Shown: positions 34,194 to 42,916, numbered from the stretch's first letter. The stretch: DNA of 64,000 nt from JAHECE01 sp963780675 (GCA_963780675.1 CAWACR010000003.1:124001-188000); one strand, 5' to 3'. Numbers and translations: made by a program. The notes: generated by a model not told the origin, from the letters alone.

Positions 34194-34664
34194 GTGGCCG
34201 AGCAGACGGATCGCAAGCCGATCGTCGTGGTCGCGGTGATCGCCGTCGTCGTCTTCCTGGTCTTCGTGCTCGGTGTGGCGGTCGGCGGCGGGGGGACGGG
34301 TGACGGGGGCTGGCGCGAACGCCTGGGCAGCCTGGGTGCCGGTGGCGACCTGACGAGCGAGGACCTCGTGCTCGTCGACGGCACGTGCGACGTCGCCGGC
34401 GAGGTGATCCGCCCCCAGCCCGCGTGCGCCTTCGACGTGGTCGCCGACGGCGGCCGGTTCGCCCTGGCACCCGTGCGCCGGGCCACGCTGCTGGCCGTCG
34501 ACTCCGACGTCCGGGTGCGGTTCGCGGTCGAGGGCCAGGTGATCGAGGTCGACGTCGACGCCGGGGACACGGCGGACCTGACGTTCTCCCGTTCCGGCGG
34601 GGCACTGGCGCTGGCCTGCCTCGGCGCGTTCTCGTGCGAGGTGCGCCTCCTCCCGGCCGACTGA
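34194..34664 (+). CDS. Small single-pass membrane protein at the end of the CIS block, unknown function
   Basis: 156 residues. A membrane helix at about residues 9-31 (IVVVAVIAVVVFLVFVLGVA) is followed by a beta-rich domain with Cys pairs around GTCDVAGEVIRPQPACAFDV and LACLGAFSCEVRLLP, which probably lies outside. It lacks the N-domain of the two genes before it. The GTG start at 34194 is 10 bases after the previous stop, so it is likely in the same transcript. I recognise no family. A lipid- or partner-binding role cannot be told. Confidence 0.65.
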   Translation: MAEQTDRKPIVVVAVIAVVVFLVFVLGVAVGGGGTGDGGWRERLGSLGAGGDLTSEDLVLVDGTCDVAGEVIRPQPACAFDVVADGGRFALAPVRRATLLAVDSDVRVRFAVEGQVIEVDVDAGDTADLTFSRSGGALALACLGAFSCEVRLLPAD

Positions 34665-34676
34665 TCCGGCTCGCTC

Positions 34677-34712
34677 GCGCCGGGAGCGGCCCGCGCGCCG
34701 GGAGCGGCCCGC
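34677..34712. repeat. 18-base tandem repeat, two copies plus fragment
   Basis: GCGCCGGGAGCGGCCCGC at 34677-34694 is repeated exactly at 34695-34712, and a 10-base fragment follows. It lies between two convergent genes at the end of the CIS block and could help end transcription through its CGGG/CCCG stems. Confidence 0.8.
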
Positions 34713-34774
34713 GCGCCGGGCCTCTGTGCGGAGGGAAACGTGCACCACGCGCAGGGAAGACTCCGCACGAGCCG

Positions 34775-35554
34775 TCAGTCGCCGACGGCGCCGCTCACCC
34801 GCACGGCGTTGATCACAGCGGGGATCGAGCCGATGAGCATGACCAGCGCCCAGATGATCCCGACGACGGCGGTGACCAGGGCCCACAGCTGGTCGCCGAT
34901 CGCCACCACCGGACCGGGGAGGAATCCGTGGATCAGACCCAGCACGAGCTGGAGCACCACGGACACCACGATGAGGAGCATGAGGCCCTTGACCTGCAAG
35001 AACCGTTGCTGGGCGGCGATCAGGAGGGCCACGAGCGCGACCTTGAGGACCAGCAGGAGGCCCAGGACGAGCGCCGCCTCCCCGGTGGGGAAGAACCCCC
35101 AGATCGCGAGATAGGCGAGGGTGCCGAACGGCACCGCGACGAACAGGCCCACCATGAGGAGCAACTGGGCGAGCGCGAGCAGCGCCGTGAGCAGCCCGGC
35201 GAGGATCCAGAGGAACGTGACGACCAGGGTGACGATCCCCTGCGCCCGCCCGTAGGCCCGCTGCGAGATCACCATGCTCGAGCCGAGGAGCGCGAGGGTG
35301 AAGAGCAGGAGGCCGTCCACCAGGGCGAGGTAGGCGATCCCGTTGCCCGGCGGCGCCGTCGCCCCCAGGCTCACCTCGGCGGCGACGTCCGCGTCCACGC
35401 CGACGCTCGTCGCGACGTCGATCGGGACGAGTCCGACCGGGTTGCCACCCACCAGGCCCGTCAGGCCGAGTTCCGCGAGGACCACCACGGCGCTGACCAC
35501 GATGGCAGCGACGAAGAAGGGGCGGCGCAGGTCACCGGCCGAGGCTGGGCTCAC
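34775..35554 (-). CDS. Multi-pass membrane protein, unknown function
   Basis: 259 residues with about six membrane segments. An N-terminal helix (about 13-33) is followed by an Ala/Asp-rich outer loop, then a cluster of hydrophobic helices including LVTFLWILAGLLTALLALAQ and VKGLMLLIVVSVVLQLVLGL. No residue pattern names a family. It is convergent with the last CIS-block gene, so it may or may not belong to that locus. Confidence 0.7.
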   Translation of the reverse strand: MSPASAGDLRRPFFVAAIVVSAVVVLAELGLTGLVGGNPVGLVPIDVATSVGVDADVAAEVSLGATAPPGNGIAYLALVDGLLLFTLALLGSSMVISQRAYGRAQGIVTLVVTFLWILAGLLTALLALAQLLLMVGLFVAVPFGTLAYLAIWGFFPTGEAALVLGLLLVLKVALVALLIAAQQRFLQVKGLMLLIVVSVVLQLVLGLIHGFLPGPVVAIGDQLWALVTAVVGIIWALVMLIGSIPAVINAVRVSGAVGD

Positions 35555-35594
35555 GCGGGCATCTTCGCAGGCCCGGCTCCCGGTGTCCCCGGTG

Positions 35595-35610
35595 CGGGCA
35601 CTGGTGCCCG
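35595..35610. promoter_or_regulatory. 7-base inverted repeat upstream of the multi-pass membrane protein
   Basis: CGGGCAC at 35595-35601 and GTGCCCG at 35604-35610 are separated by two bases. It lies 40-56 bases before the reverse-strand start at 35554, a suitable place for an operator. Two copies of GAGATGCGG follow near 35610 and 35630. Confidence 0.4.
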
Positions 35611-35637
35611 AGATGCGGGCGCGGTGTCCGAGATGCG

Positions 35638-35680
35638 GCGGGGCCCCGAGCGCTCGTCGGAGCGTCCCGGGGCCCGGGCC
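35638..35680 (-). terminator. Imperfect GC-rich hairpin after the SHOCT gene
   Basis: GGGGCCCCG near 35640-35648 can pair with CGGGGCCC near 35668-35675, with GCGCTC and GAGCG pairing inside. It lies 28-70 bases after the reverse-strand stop at 35708, so it probably ends that transcript. No U-run is needed in high-GC actinobacteria. Confidence 0.45.
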
Positions 35681-35707
35681 GAGACGGATCTCGGCTGCGT
35701 GGAGGTC

Positions 35708-36019
35708 TCAGCTGTTGAGGATCTTGGCCTTCTGGACCTCGAACTCGGCCTCGGTCAGGATGCCGGCCTCCTTGAGGTCGGCGATCTGCTTCAACTGGGC
35801 GTACTTCTCGTCCATGGTAAGCCCGACCTCCGGCTCGGGGGGCGGCGGGGCGGCGTAGACCACCTGGGGGGCGGGCTCGGCGTACTGAGGGGCGGGGGCC
35901 TGCTGCTGCTCCTGGGATGCCCAGCGGTTCTGCTGACGGTGGGCTACCCGGCCGGAGACCGCGGTGGCGGTGCCGGCGATGACGGCGGTGCGGGCGACGC
36001 CGCGGATGAGTCCTGGCAT
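35708..36019 (-). CDS. Short SHOCT-domain protein
   Basis: 103 residues. An N-terminal hydrophobic stretch (RGVARTAVIAGTATAVSGRV) is followed by a Gln/Pro-rich linker and a C-terminal SHOCT helix-hairpin: LKQIADLKEAGILTEAEFEV. SHOCT domains mediate protein contacts at membranes. The ATG at 36019 follows GAAGGGAT. It is 67 bases after the DUF6325-like stop, with a GGGCGCG/CGCGCCC hairpin (about 36047-36065) between. The two often occur together in Actinobacteria. Confidence 0.85.
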   Translation of the reverse strand: MPGLIRGVARTAVIAGTATAVSGRVAHRQQNRWASQEQQQAPAPQYAEPAPQVVYAAPPPPEPEVGLTMDEKYAQLKQIADLKEAGILTEAEFEVQKAKILNS

Positions 36020-36086
36020 GGTGTCGATCCCTTCTGACGGGGAGCGCGGGCGCGTGGTCCGCGCCCGGCTACGGTGGGGGTGGGGC

Positions 36087-36539
36087 TCAGGCCTCGGCCT
36101 CGACACCCTCGAGGGCGTCGAGCGAGGCGAGGATGGCCTGCACCGGGATGCGGCCGCTGGCGACGAGCTGCCCGCCGGAACGACGGACGGCGGTGGCGAA
36201 CGGTGCGGCCCAGACGTTCTCGTAGATGAGCAGGCCGGCGGAGGAACCGGGCTCGATCGCGTCGGCGGCCTCTGCGACGTCGTCGTCACCGATCAGGCCC
36301 GACGAGGCGCCCTCGAAGATCGTCAGGTCGAAGTCGCCCTCCTGACCCAGGTCGGAGATGGCGAGGACCTGGACGGACCCGTCGAGGTCCTTCTTGATGA
36401 AGAGGAGGTCGAGGATGCGGATGAGGCCCCGGTCCACCAGGTCGATGAGCGCCGGGAAGGCCTCCCCGGTGAACTTGTTGCCCGGGAACTCGAGGACGAT
36501 GTAGTCGATCGGGCCCATCTCTTCGATGTCGTTGCTCAC
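36087..36539 (-). CDS. DUF6325/DUF1269-like protein
   Basis: 150 residues. MGPIDYIVLEFPGNKFTGEA, then IDLVDRGLIRILDLLFIKKD and SSAGLLIYENVWAAPFATAV match the small soluble family found with SHOCT proteins in Actinobacteria. The activity is unknown. The family pairs with the SHOCT gene, suggesting a shared membrane-stress role (inference). It is divergent from the ClC channel. Confidence 0.82.
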   Translation of the reverse strand: MSNDIEEMGPIDYIVLEFPGNKFTGEAFPALIDLVDRGLIRILDLLFIKKDLDGSVQVLAISDLGQEGDFDLTIFEGASSGLIGDDDVAEAADAIEPGSSAGLLIYENVWAAPFATAVRRSGGQLVASGRIPVQAILASLDALEGVEAEA

Positions 36540-36693
36540 GGCGTGTCCTTACGGCAGTGGCGCGACGCGACGTCGCGGGGTGGTCAGCGGGTCGAGACTA
36601 CTCCGCGATCCCGTGTCTCGCCGGGCCGACGCCGGGAGGTCCCGGGCGAGCCGCTACGGTGGCCCGCAGCCGAGAAGCACGGAGGTGGTTGAC

Positions 36694-38055
36694 GTGACCG
36701 GTCCCGCTGCGGTGATCCCCGACCCCGTGGCCATGCGCAGGTCGAAGGGCTACGTGGGCCTCCTGGTCCTGGCCGCCCTCATCGGCGTGCCGGTCGCGGC
36801 GATCGCCTACCTCTTCGAGCACCTCGTCCTGCTCCTCCAGGAGTGGCTCTACGAGGGTGCGCCGGCCGCGCTCGGCCTGGGTTCCGTACCGGTGTGGTGG
36901 CCGATCCCCCTGCTGGCGCTCTCCGGCCTGCTCGTGGCGCTCGCGATCGAGCGACTGCCGGGCACCGGCGGTCACCCGCCGGCCGGGGGGTTCCACTCGG
37001 CCGGAGCCCTGCCGCCACGCGAACTGGCAGGTGTCGTGGCCGCGGCCCTCGCCTCCCTGGGCTTCGGCGCCGTGCTCGGGCCCGAGGCTCCGCTCATCGC
37101 CATCGGCTCCGGACTCGGCGTCCTCGCCGTCCGCCTCGCGAAGAAGGACGCCCCGCCGCAGGTCGCCACTGTGATGGCCGCGGCGGGCTCCTTCGCGGCG
37201 ATCAGCACGCTGCTCGGCTCCCCGCTCATCGGGGCTTTCCTCCTCATGGAGGCGGTCGGGCTGGGCGGCGCGACCCTGGGGCTGGTCCTCGTGCCCGGTC
37301 TCCTCGCGGCGGGCATCGGCACGCTCATCTACCTCGGGCTGAACTCCCTCACCGGACTCGGCACGTTCACGCTCGCCATCCCCGACCTGCCCGAGTTCAC
37401 GGACCTGACGGCGGGCATGTTCGGCTGGGCGATCGCCTTCGGCCTGGTCGCGGCGGGGCTCGGCTGGGCGATCAGGGCCCTTGCGGTGGTGGTCGCCGGC
37501 CCGGTCGAGCGGCGCCGCGTGCCCCTCATGCCGGTCGTGGGCGCCCTGGTCGGCGCCACCGCGGTGGGCTTCGACCTCGTCACCGGGCGCGGCGTCGAGC
37601 AGGTGCTCTTCTCGGGGGAGGAGGCGCTCGGCCCGCTCGTCTCGGACGCGGCGTCCTGGACCGTCGGTGCGCTCGTGCTCCTGATCGTCGCGAAGGGCCT
37701 GGCCTACGCCCTGTCGCTGAGCGGCTTCCGCGGCGGCCCGGTATTCCCGGCGATGTTCATCGGCGCGGCGCTCGGCATCGTGAGCGCCGACCTCCCGGGG
37801 ATGTCGTTGGTCCCCGGCGTCGCCATGGGGCTCGGCGCGATGGCCGTGGCGATGCTCGGCCTGCCGCTGACGTCGGTCCTGCTGGCCAGCCTCTTCGTCG
37901 GCGTCGGCTCCCTCGAGGTGATCCCCCTGGTGATCGTCGCCGTCGTCGTCGCGTATGTCGCGAGCGCCCACCTGCCCGACGTCGCCGAACGCCTCTCCCG
38001 GCGCTCCCTCGACGCGCCGTCGTCCTCCGCTACGGAGCCCGCCGCCACCGCCTAG
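36694..38055 (+). CDS. ClC family chloride channel/antiporter
   Basis: 453 residues with about ten membrane segments. The ion-path motifs are visible: ASLGFGAVLGPEAPLIAIGS (GxExP) and LSGFRGGPVFPAMFIGAALG (GxFxP-like). A GSGxP-like first motif is weaker (GTGGHPP). No C-terminal CBS domains occur. It may be channel or antiporter. The proton glutamate of antiporters cannot be confirmed here. The GTG at 36694 has GGAGG with an 8-base spacer, and an earlier in-frame start at 36526 lies inside the divergent gene. Confidence 0.9.
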   Translation: MTGPAAVIPDPVAMRRSKGYVGLLVLAALIGVPVAAIAYLFEHLVLLLQEWLYEGAPAALGLGSVPVWWPIPLLALSGLLVALAIERLPGTGGHPPAGGFHSAGALPPRELAGVVAAALASLGFGAVLGPEAPLIAIGSGLGVLAVRLAKKDAPPQVATVMAAAGSFAAISTLLGSPLIGAFLLMEAVGLGGATLGLVLVPGLLAAGIGTLIYLGLNSLTGLGTFTLAIPDLPEFTDLTAGMFGWAIAFGLVAAGLGWAIRALAVVVAGPVERRRVPLMPVVGALVGATAVGFDLVTGRGVEQVLFSGEEALGPLVSDAASWTVGALVLLIVAKGLAYALSLSGFRGGPVFPAMFIGAALGIVSADLPGMSLVPGVAMGLGAMAVAMLGLPLTSVLLASLFVGVGSLEVIPLVIVAVVVAYVASAHLPDVAERLSRRSLDAPSSSATEPAATA

Positions 38056-38058
38056 GGT
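38053..38058 (+). promoter_or_regulatory. -10 box of a probably leaderless corA transcript
   Basis: TAGGGT overlaps the TAG stop of the ClC gene and ends 6 bases before the ATG at 38065. Confidence 0.45.
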
Positions 38059-38064
38059 GCCGGT

Positions 38065-39037
38065 ATGGCCCGCACGCGGCTGTACCGGCGCGGGCGCCCT
38101 CGAGGCGGAGGGTTTCGCCGTCGAGGACGTCTCCGAGTACCTCGAGGATCCCGACGCCGTCGTCTGGGTCGACTACTGCGCCCCCACCCCGGAGGACCTC
38201 GCCCTGCTCAGCGACGAGCTCGGCCTGCACGACCTGGCCGTCGACGACGCCGTCAAGGCGATGCAGCGGCCGAAGCTCGACCGGTACGAGTCCCACCTCT
38301 TCCTCGCCGCGTACGCCGCGCGCCTCGACCCCGCCACCGCCGAGCTGACCACGAGCGAGATCGCCGCCTTCATCACGCCCCAGGCTCTCGTCACGGTCCG
38401 GCGCTGCGACGACTTCGACATCGACGGCGTCGTGCGCCGATGGGACGGCTCCGAGGACCTGGCGGCGAGCGGGCTGCCGTTCCTGCTGTGGGGCCTGCTC
38501 GACGAGGTCGTCGACGGCTACTTCGAGGTCGTCCAGCAGCTCGACGCGGAGCTCGACGCGCTCGAGGACCTCCTCTTCGACGACAGCCCCCGGAGCACGG
38601 AGGTGCAGCGGCGCTCCTTCGAGCTCCGCAAGAGCCTCGTCGTCCTGCGCCGCGTGGTCCTGCCCATGCGCGAGGTGGTCAATGCGCTGATGCGCCGCGA
38701 CATCCACGTGCTCGACCCCGTGATGACGCCCTACTACCAGGACGTCTACGACCACGTGCTCCGCGCCTCGGAGTGGACGGACTCGCTGCGGGACCTCGTG
38801 ACGACAATTCTCGAGACGAACATCGCCATCCAGGGCAACCGGATGAACCTCATCATGAAGAAGGTGACCAGCTGGGCGGCGATCATCGCGGTCCCGACGG
38901 CGATCACGGGCTTCTACGGCCAGAACATCCCGTATCCGGGGTTTGCGGATCCTGCCGGCTTCTGGATGTCGACTGCACTCATTGCCGGGCTGTCCAGCCT
39001 TCTCTACTGGCAGTTCCGCCGTCGCGACTGGCTCTGA
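38065..39037 (+). CDS. corA: CorA-like divalent cation transporter, with one single-base frame break
   Basis: About 323 residues once one C near 38089 is removed, which joins ATG-MARTRLYR to GALEAEGFAVEDVSEYLED. The rest is continuous: an acidic cytoplasmic domain, long helices (about residues 190-260) and two membrane helices at the end. The signature loop reads GFYGQNIPYPGF, with Gln where the classic CorA GMN has Met. FRRRDWL ends the protein with the usual basic tail. It likely moves Mg2+ or a related metal. The start is leaderless-type, right after the ClC stop. Confidence 0.85.
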
Positions 39038-39044
39038 GGGGCCT

Positions 39045-39050
39045 AGCGTA
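39045..39050 (+). promoter_or_regulatory. -10 box of a probably leaderless glgX transcript
   Basis: TAGCGT ends 6 bases before the ATG at 39057, and no ribosome site is seen. Confidence 0.5.
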
Positions 39051-39056
39051 GCCGGC

Positions 39057-41228
39057 ATGGACGAGGCCCTGATCGGCACCTCCCCCCTCTTCGTCTCACC
39101 CGGCGAACGCGATCCCTTCGGTGCCACGTGCGACGGCTTCGGCACGAACTTCGCCGTCTTCTCGGAGGTGGCCGACGCCGTCGACCTCTGCCTGTTCCCG
39201 CCAGGCGGCCCGGAGATCCGGCTCCCGATGCCGGAGGTGGACGGTTTCGTCTGGCACACCTATCTCCCCGGGGTGGTCCACGGCACCCGATACGGCTACC
39301 GGGTGCGCGGCCCCTGGGACCCCGCCCGGGGCCTGTGGTGCAACCCGGCCAAGCTCCTGGCTGACCCGTACGCCCGTGCCTTCTCGGGCCAGGTGGCCGA
39401 CCACCCGGCCCTCCTCGCGTTCGATCCGGCCGACCCCGCCCGGCCCAACCCGGCCGACTCCGCCCCGTACACCAAACGGTCCGTCGTGGTCTCCACGGGC
39501 TTCGAGTGGGGCAACGACCGCCCGCCCCGCACCCCCCTCAACGAGACAGTCATCTACGAGGCCCACGTCAAGGGGCTCACCGCGCTCCACCCGAGTGTGG
39601 GGGACCGCGCCCGCGGGACCTATCTCGGCCTGGCGCACCCCGCCGTCGTCGAACACCTCCACCGGATGGGGGTGACCGCCGTCGAGCTCCTCCCGGTCCA
39701 CGAGGCGGTGACCGAGTGGCCCGTCTCCCGGCGCGGCCTGACCAACTACTGGGGCTACAACACGTTCGGCTTCTTCGCCCCGCACCGGGCGTACGCCGCC
39801 TCGCCCACGGTGGACGGCGCGGTCGCCGAGTTCAAGTTCATGGTGCGCGAGCTGCACGCCGCGGGTATCGAGGTGATTCTCGACGTCGTCTTCAACCACA
39901 CGGCGGAGGTGGGCGCCGGCGGCCCGACGCTCTCGCTGCGCGGCTTCGACAACCCGGCCTACTACCGCCTCGACCCGGCCGACCCCAGCCGCTACGTCGA
40001 CACCACGGGCGTCGGGAACTCCCTCAACATGCGCCATCCCATGGCGTTGCGCCTGGTCATGGACTCGTTGCGCTACTGGGCCACCGAGATGCACGTGGAC
40101 GGGTTCCGTTTCGACCTCGCGTCCACGCTCGCCCGCGAGCTCGCCGCAGTGGACCGGCTCTCGTCCTTCTTCGACCTCGTGGCGCAGGACCCCGTCATCC
40201 GGCGGGTGAAGCTCATCGCGGAGCCGTGGGACGTCGGCGAGGGCGGCTACCAGGTGGGGAACTTCCCGCCGCTATGGACCGAGTGGAACGGCATGTACCG
40301 GGACACGGCGCGGGACTTCTGGCGGGGCGCACCCGGCACGGTGGCCGGCTTCGCCTCGCGGTTCTCGGGGTCCAGCGACCTCTACGGCGACGACGGACGG
40401 CGCCCCGTGGCCTCGATCAACTTCGTGACGTCGCACGACGGTTTCACGCTCCACGACCTCGTCTCCTACGAGCGCAAGCACAACGAGGCGAACGGAGATG
40501 ACAACAGGGACGGGACGGACGACAACCGATCGGCCAACTACGGCGTCGAGGGACCGACGGACGATCCGGCGATCGTCGAGACCCGCGCCCGCCAGCAGCG
40601 CAACCTCCTCACAACGCTCTTCCTCGCCCAGGGGGTACCCATGCTCCTGGCCGGTGACGAGCGGGACCGCACCCAGGGCGGCAACAACAACGCCTTCTGC
40701 CAGGACAGCCCCCTCACCTGGGTCGACTGGAGCGAGGCGGCGCGCTCCCGCGACCTGGAGGAGTTCACCGAGCGCGTCTCGCGACTACGCAGGGACCACC
40801 GGGTCTTCCGGCGCAAGCGCTTCCTGCGCGGCGTGGTGATGGGCGACGACGGCGCCCCGGACGGTCTCCCGGACGTCGCCTGGCTGCGCCCCGACGGGCA
40901 GGAGATGTCGCCCGCCGACTGGGCCACGCCGTTCGTGCGCAGCCTCGTCGTCTTCCTCAACGGCGACGCGCTGACCACGATCGACACGTGGGGCCGCCCG
41001 GTGCGGGACGACTCTTTCCTGGTCCTCGTCAACGCGTGGGAGGACGCCCTTGCGGTGACGTTGCCGGACGAGCGCTTCGGCACCCCATGGGCGGGAGTGC
41101 TCGACACGGCGCACCACGACGGCGCCTCGGTCGCGGCTTTCGCGGCAGGCGAGGTGCTGGCGCTCGAGGGCCGCTCGTGCCTGGTGCTCATGCGGAAGGC
41201 TGCACGAGACGACGGCCCGGGGCGCTGA
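39057..41228 (+). CDS. glgX: Glycogen debranching enzyme GlgX
   Basis: 723 residues of the GH13 isoamylase-like family, which cut alpha-1,6 branches of phosphorylase-limit glycogen. An N-terminal CBM48 (about 20-110) is followed by the TIM barrel. Conserved GH13 regions are seen: VILDVVFNH, VDGFRFDLA with the nucleophile Asp, LIAEPWDVG with the acid Glu, and FVTSHDG with the last Asp. LLAGDERDRTQGGNNNAFCQ is typical of GlgX. The length is as usual for the family. Alternative starts upstream lie in corA. The leaderless promoter is at 39045. Confidence 0.95.
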   Translation: MDEALIGTSPLFVSPGERDPFGATCDGFGTNFAVFSEVADAVDLCLFPPGGPEIRLPMPEVDGFVWHTYLPGVVHGTRYGYRVRGPWDPARGLWCNPAKLLADPYARAFSGQVADHPALLAFDPADPARPNPADSAPYTKRSVVVSTGFEWGNDRPPRTPLNETVIYEAHVKGLTALHPSVGDRARGTYLGLAHPAVVEHLHRMGVTAVELLPVHEAVTEWPVSRRGLTNYWGYNTFGFFAPHRAYAASPTVDGAVAEFKFMVRELHAAGIEVILDVVFNHTAEVGAGGPTLSLRGFDNPAYYRLDPADPSRYVDTTGVGNSLNMRHPMALRLVMDSLRYWATEMHVDGFRFDLASTLARELAAVDRLSSFFDLVAQDPVIRRVKLIAEPWDVGEGGYQVGNFPPLWTEWNGMYRDTARDFWRGAPGTVAGFASRFSGSSDLYGDDGRRPVASINFVTSHDGFTLHDLVSYERKHNEANGDDNRDGTDDNRSANYGVEGPTDDPAIVETRARQQRNLLTTLFLAQGVPMLLAGDERDRTQGGNNNAFCQDSPLTWVDWSEAARSRDLEEFTERVSRLRRDHRVFRRKRFLRGVVMGDDGAPDGLPDVAWLRPDGQEMSPADWATPFVRSLVVFLNGDALTTIDTWGRPVRDDSFLVLVNAWEDALAVTLPDERFGTPWAGVLDTAHHDGASVAAFAAGEVLALEGRSCLVLMRKAARDDGPGR

Positions 41229-41262
41229 TGCGCACGCGCCGTCGTCGGCCGGTAGTGACGGC

Positions 41263-42234
41263 TCAGGCGAGCGGTTGGCGCTCGTCCATCGGCGCGCGCC
41301 CGCTGATCGGCTCGTAGGAGCGGGGGTCCTCGGTCGGCTCGAGGTGGGCGATGATCTCGGCGTGCTCGAGGGTGTCGCGGATCGCGGTCTCGACCACCTC
41401 GATCAGGTCGTGCCCCCGCTGCACGCTCCACGCCCCGGGGACGAGCACATGAAACGTGACGAACCGCTGGTGCCCTGATTCCCGCGTGCGCAGGGCGTGG
41501 AAGTGGACGTCCTCGGTGGTGAAGTCGTCGAGCACGCGGATGATGCGCGCGTGGTCCTCGTCGGGGAGCGCGTGGTCCATCAGGCCGGCCACCGACTGCG
41601 CCATGAGGCGCCCGCCGGTGACCAGGATGTTCACGCCGACGGCGAAGGCGATGACGGGGTCGAGTCGGAGCCACCCGGTGAGGGCGACGGCAATGACGCC
41701 GATGACGACGCCCACCGAGGTCCAGACGTCCGTCATCAGGTGCTTGCCGTCGGCGGTCAGGGTGAGGGAGCGGTAGCGCCGCCCCGCGCGGATGAGCGTG
41801 AGGCCCACCGCTGCGTTGACCGCGGTCGCGACGGCGGAGATCGCGAGGCCGACGCCGACGTTCTCCAGCTCCTGCGGGTTCAGGAAGCGCTCCACGGCAG
41901 TCACCATGATCACGACCGCGGCGACGAAGATCATGATCGCTTCGATCGCCGCCGAGAAGTACTCGACCTTCGTGTGCCCGAAGTGGTGGTTGGAGTCGGC
42001 CGGCTTGGCCGCGATGCGCAGCGCCACGAGCACCACGAACGCGGCGACGAGGTTGACGACGGACTCCGCCGCGTCCGAGAGCAGGCCGACCGAACCGGTC
42101 AGGAGCCACGCGCCCGTCTTCAGCGCGATTGTCACGACGGCGGCGGCGACCGACAGCCAGGCGAAGGCGGTGAGCGAGCGGCGCACGGGGCTCGACGCCG
42201 CGGGGCGGTCGGCGGGCTCCGGCGTGACGGTCAT
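41263..42234 (-). CDS. Cation diffusion facilitator (CDF) family transporter
   Basis: 323 residues with six membrane helices and a C-terminal cytoplasmic domain (about 225-323). Metal-site motifs are present in helix II (LLSDAAESVVN) and in HHFGHTKVEYFSA between helices II and III, and in LMTDVWTSVGVV (helix V). The C-terminal part has HFHALRTRESGHQRFVTFHV. These export Zn2+, Fe2+ or related ions by proton exchange. The exact metal is not predictable. The ATG at 42234 is divergent from the DUF2231 gene. Confidence 0.93.
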   Translation of the reverse strand: MTVTPEPADRPAASSPVRRSLTAFAWLSVAAAVVTIALKTGAWLLTGSVGLLSDAAESVVNLVAAFVVLVALRIAAKPADSNHHFGHTKVEYFSAAIEAIMIFVAAVVIMVTAVERFLNPQELENVGVGLAISAVATAVNAAVGLTLIRAGRRYRSLTLTADGKHLMTDVWTSVGVVIGVIAVALTGWLRLDPVIAFAVGVNILVTGGRLMAQSVAGLMDHALPDEDHARIIRVLDDFTTEDVHFHALRTRESGHQRFVTFHVLVPGAWSVQRGHDLIEVVETAIRDTLEHAEIIAHLEPTEDPRSYEPISGRAPMDERQPLA

Positions 42235-42351
42235 GGGGCCATTCTGCCGCCCGATCCCGTCCCGGATCGGGGAAGGACGACCCATCGGGCGTTGTTGTGC
42301 CTGATGAGGTGTCCCCTCTGCCCGTGGGGACCGGCGCCAAGGAGGCCTGCC

Positions 42352-42858
42352 GTGCTCGACACCGTCTTCGGACTCCCCGTCCACCCGCTCGTCGTGCATG
42401 CGACGGTCGTGATCGTCCCGGCCGCGGCACTCGCCGTCGGCCTGGCCGCGATCTGGCCCCGGTTCCGGCGGTGGGCTGGGCTGCTTCCTCTCGCCCTGGC
42501 CGCGGCCGCCGTCGTTCTCGTGCCGATCTCGACGCAGTCGGGTGAGGCGCTCGCCGAACGGGTCGGGGAGGGCGGGCTCGTCGAGCGGCACGAGGACCTC
42601 GGCAGGGGCCTGCTGCCGTGGGTGCTGCTCCTCCTCCTCGGTGCCGTGCTGCTGTATGTCTCGGACCGGCGCACGACGTCCCGGCCGTCGGGCGGTGCGC
42701 CGTCCACCGGGTCCCGCGTGCTCGCGGTGAGCGCCGTCGTCGTCTCGCTCGTGGCCGCGGCCGGCACCACGGTGCAGGTGGCCCTCATCGGCCACTCCGG
42801 TGCCACGGCGGCCTGGTCGAGTGTGGTCGAGAGCACCGACGGCGCCATCGACGACTGA
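42352..42858 (+). CDS. DUF2231 family membrane protein
   Basis: 168 residues with about four membrane helices. The N-terminal GLPVHPLVVHATVVIVPAAA carries the paired His of this family, and VERHEDLGRGLLPWVLLLL follows in the next half. Some relatives bind haem, but nothing here shows that. GGAGG lies 6 bases before the GTG at 42352. Confidence 0.85.
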   Translation: MLDTVFGLPVHPLVVHATVVIVPAAALAVGLAAIWPRFRRWAGLLPLALAAAAVVLVPISTQSGEALAERVGEGGLVERHEDLGRGLLPWVLLLLLGAVLLYVSDRRTTSRPSGGAPSTGSRVLAVSAVVVSLVAAAGTTVQVALIGHSGATAAWSSVVESTDGAIDD

Positions 42859-42916
42859 AGCGGCGGCTTCGACCCGCGATGTCAAGACCTTCGTCCCGCG
42901 TCCCGCATCGCGGAAC

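Noticed and set aside
21953..34664. Prophage remnant
   Set aside because: No capsid, portal, terminase, integrase or lysis genes, and the VgrG/PAAR-like/Pvc7-like set fits CIS better.
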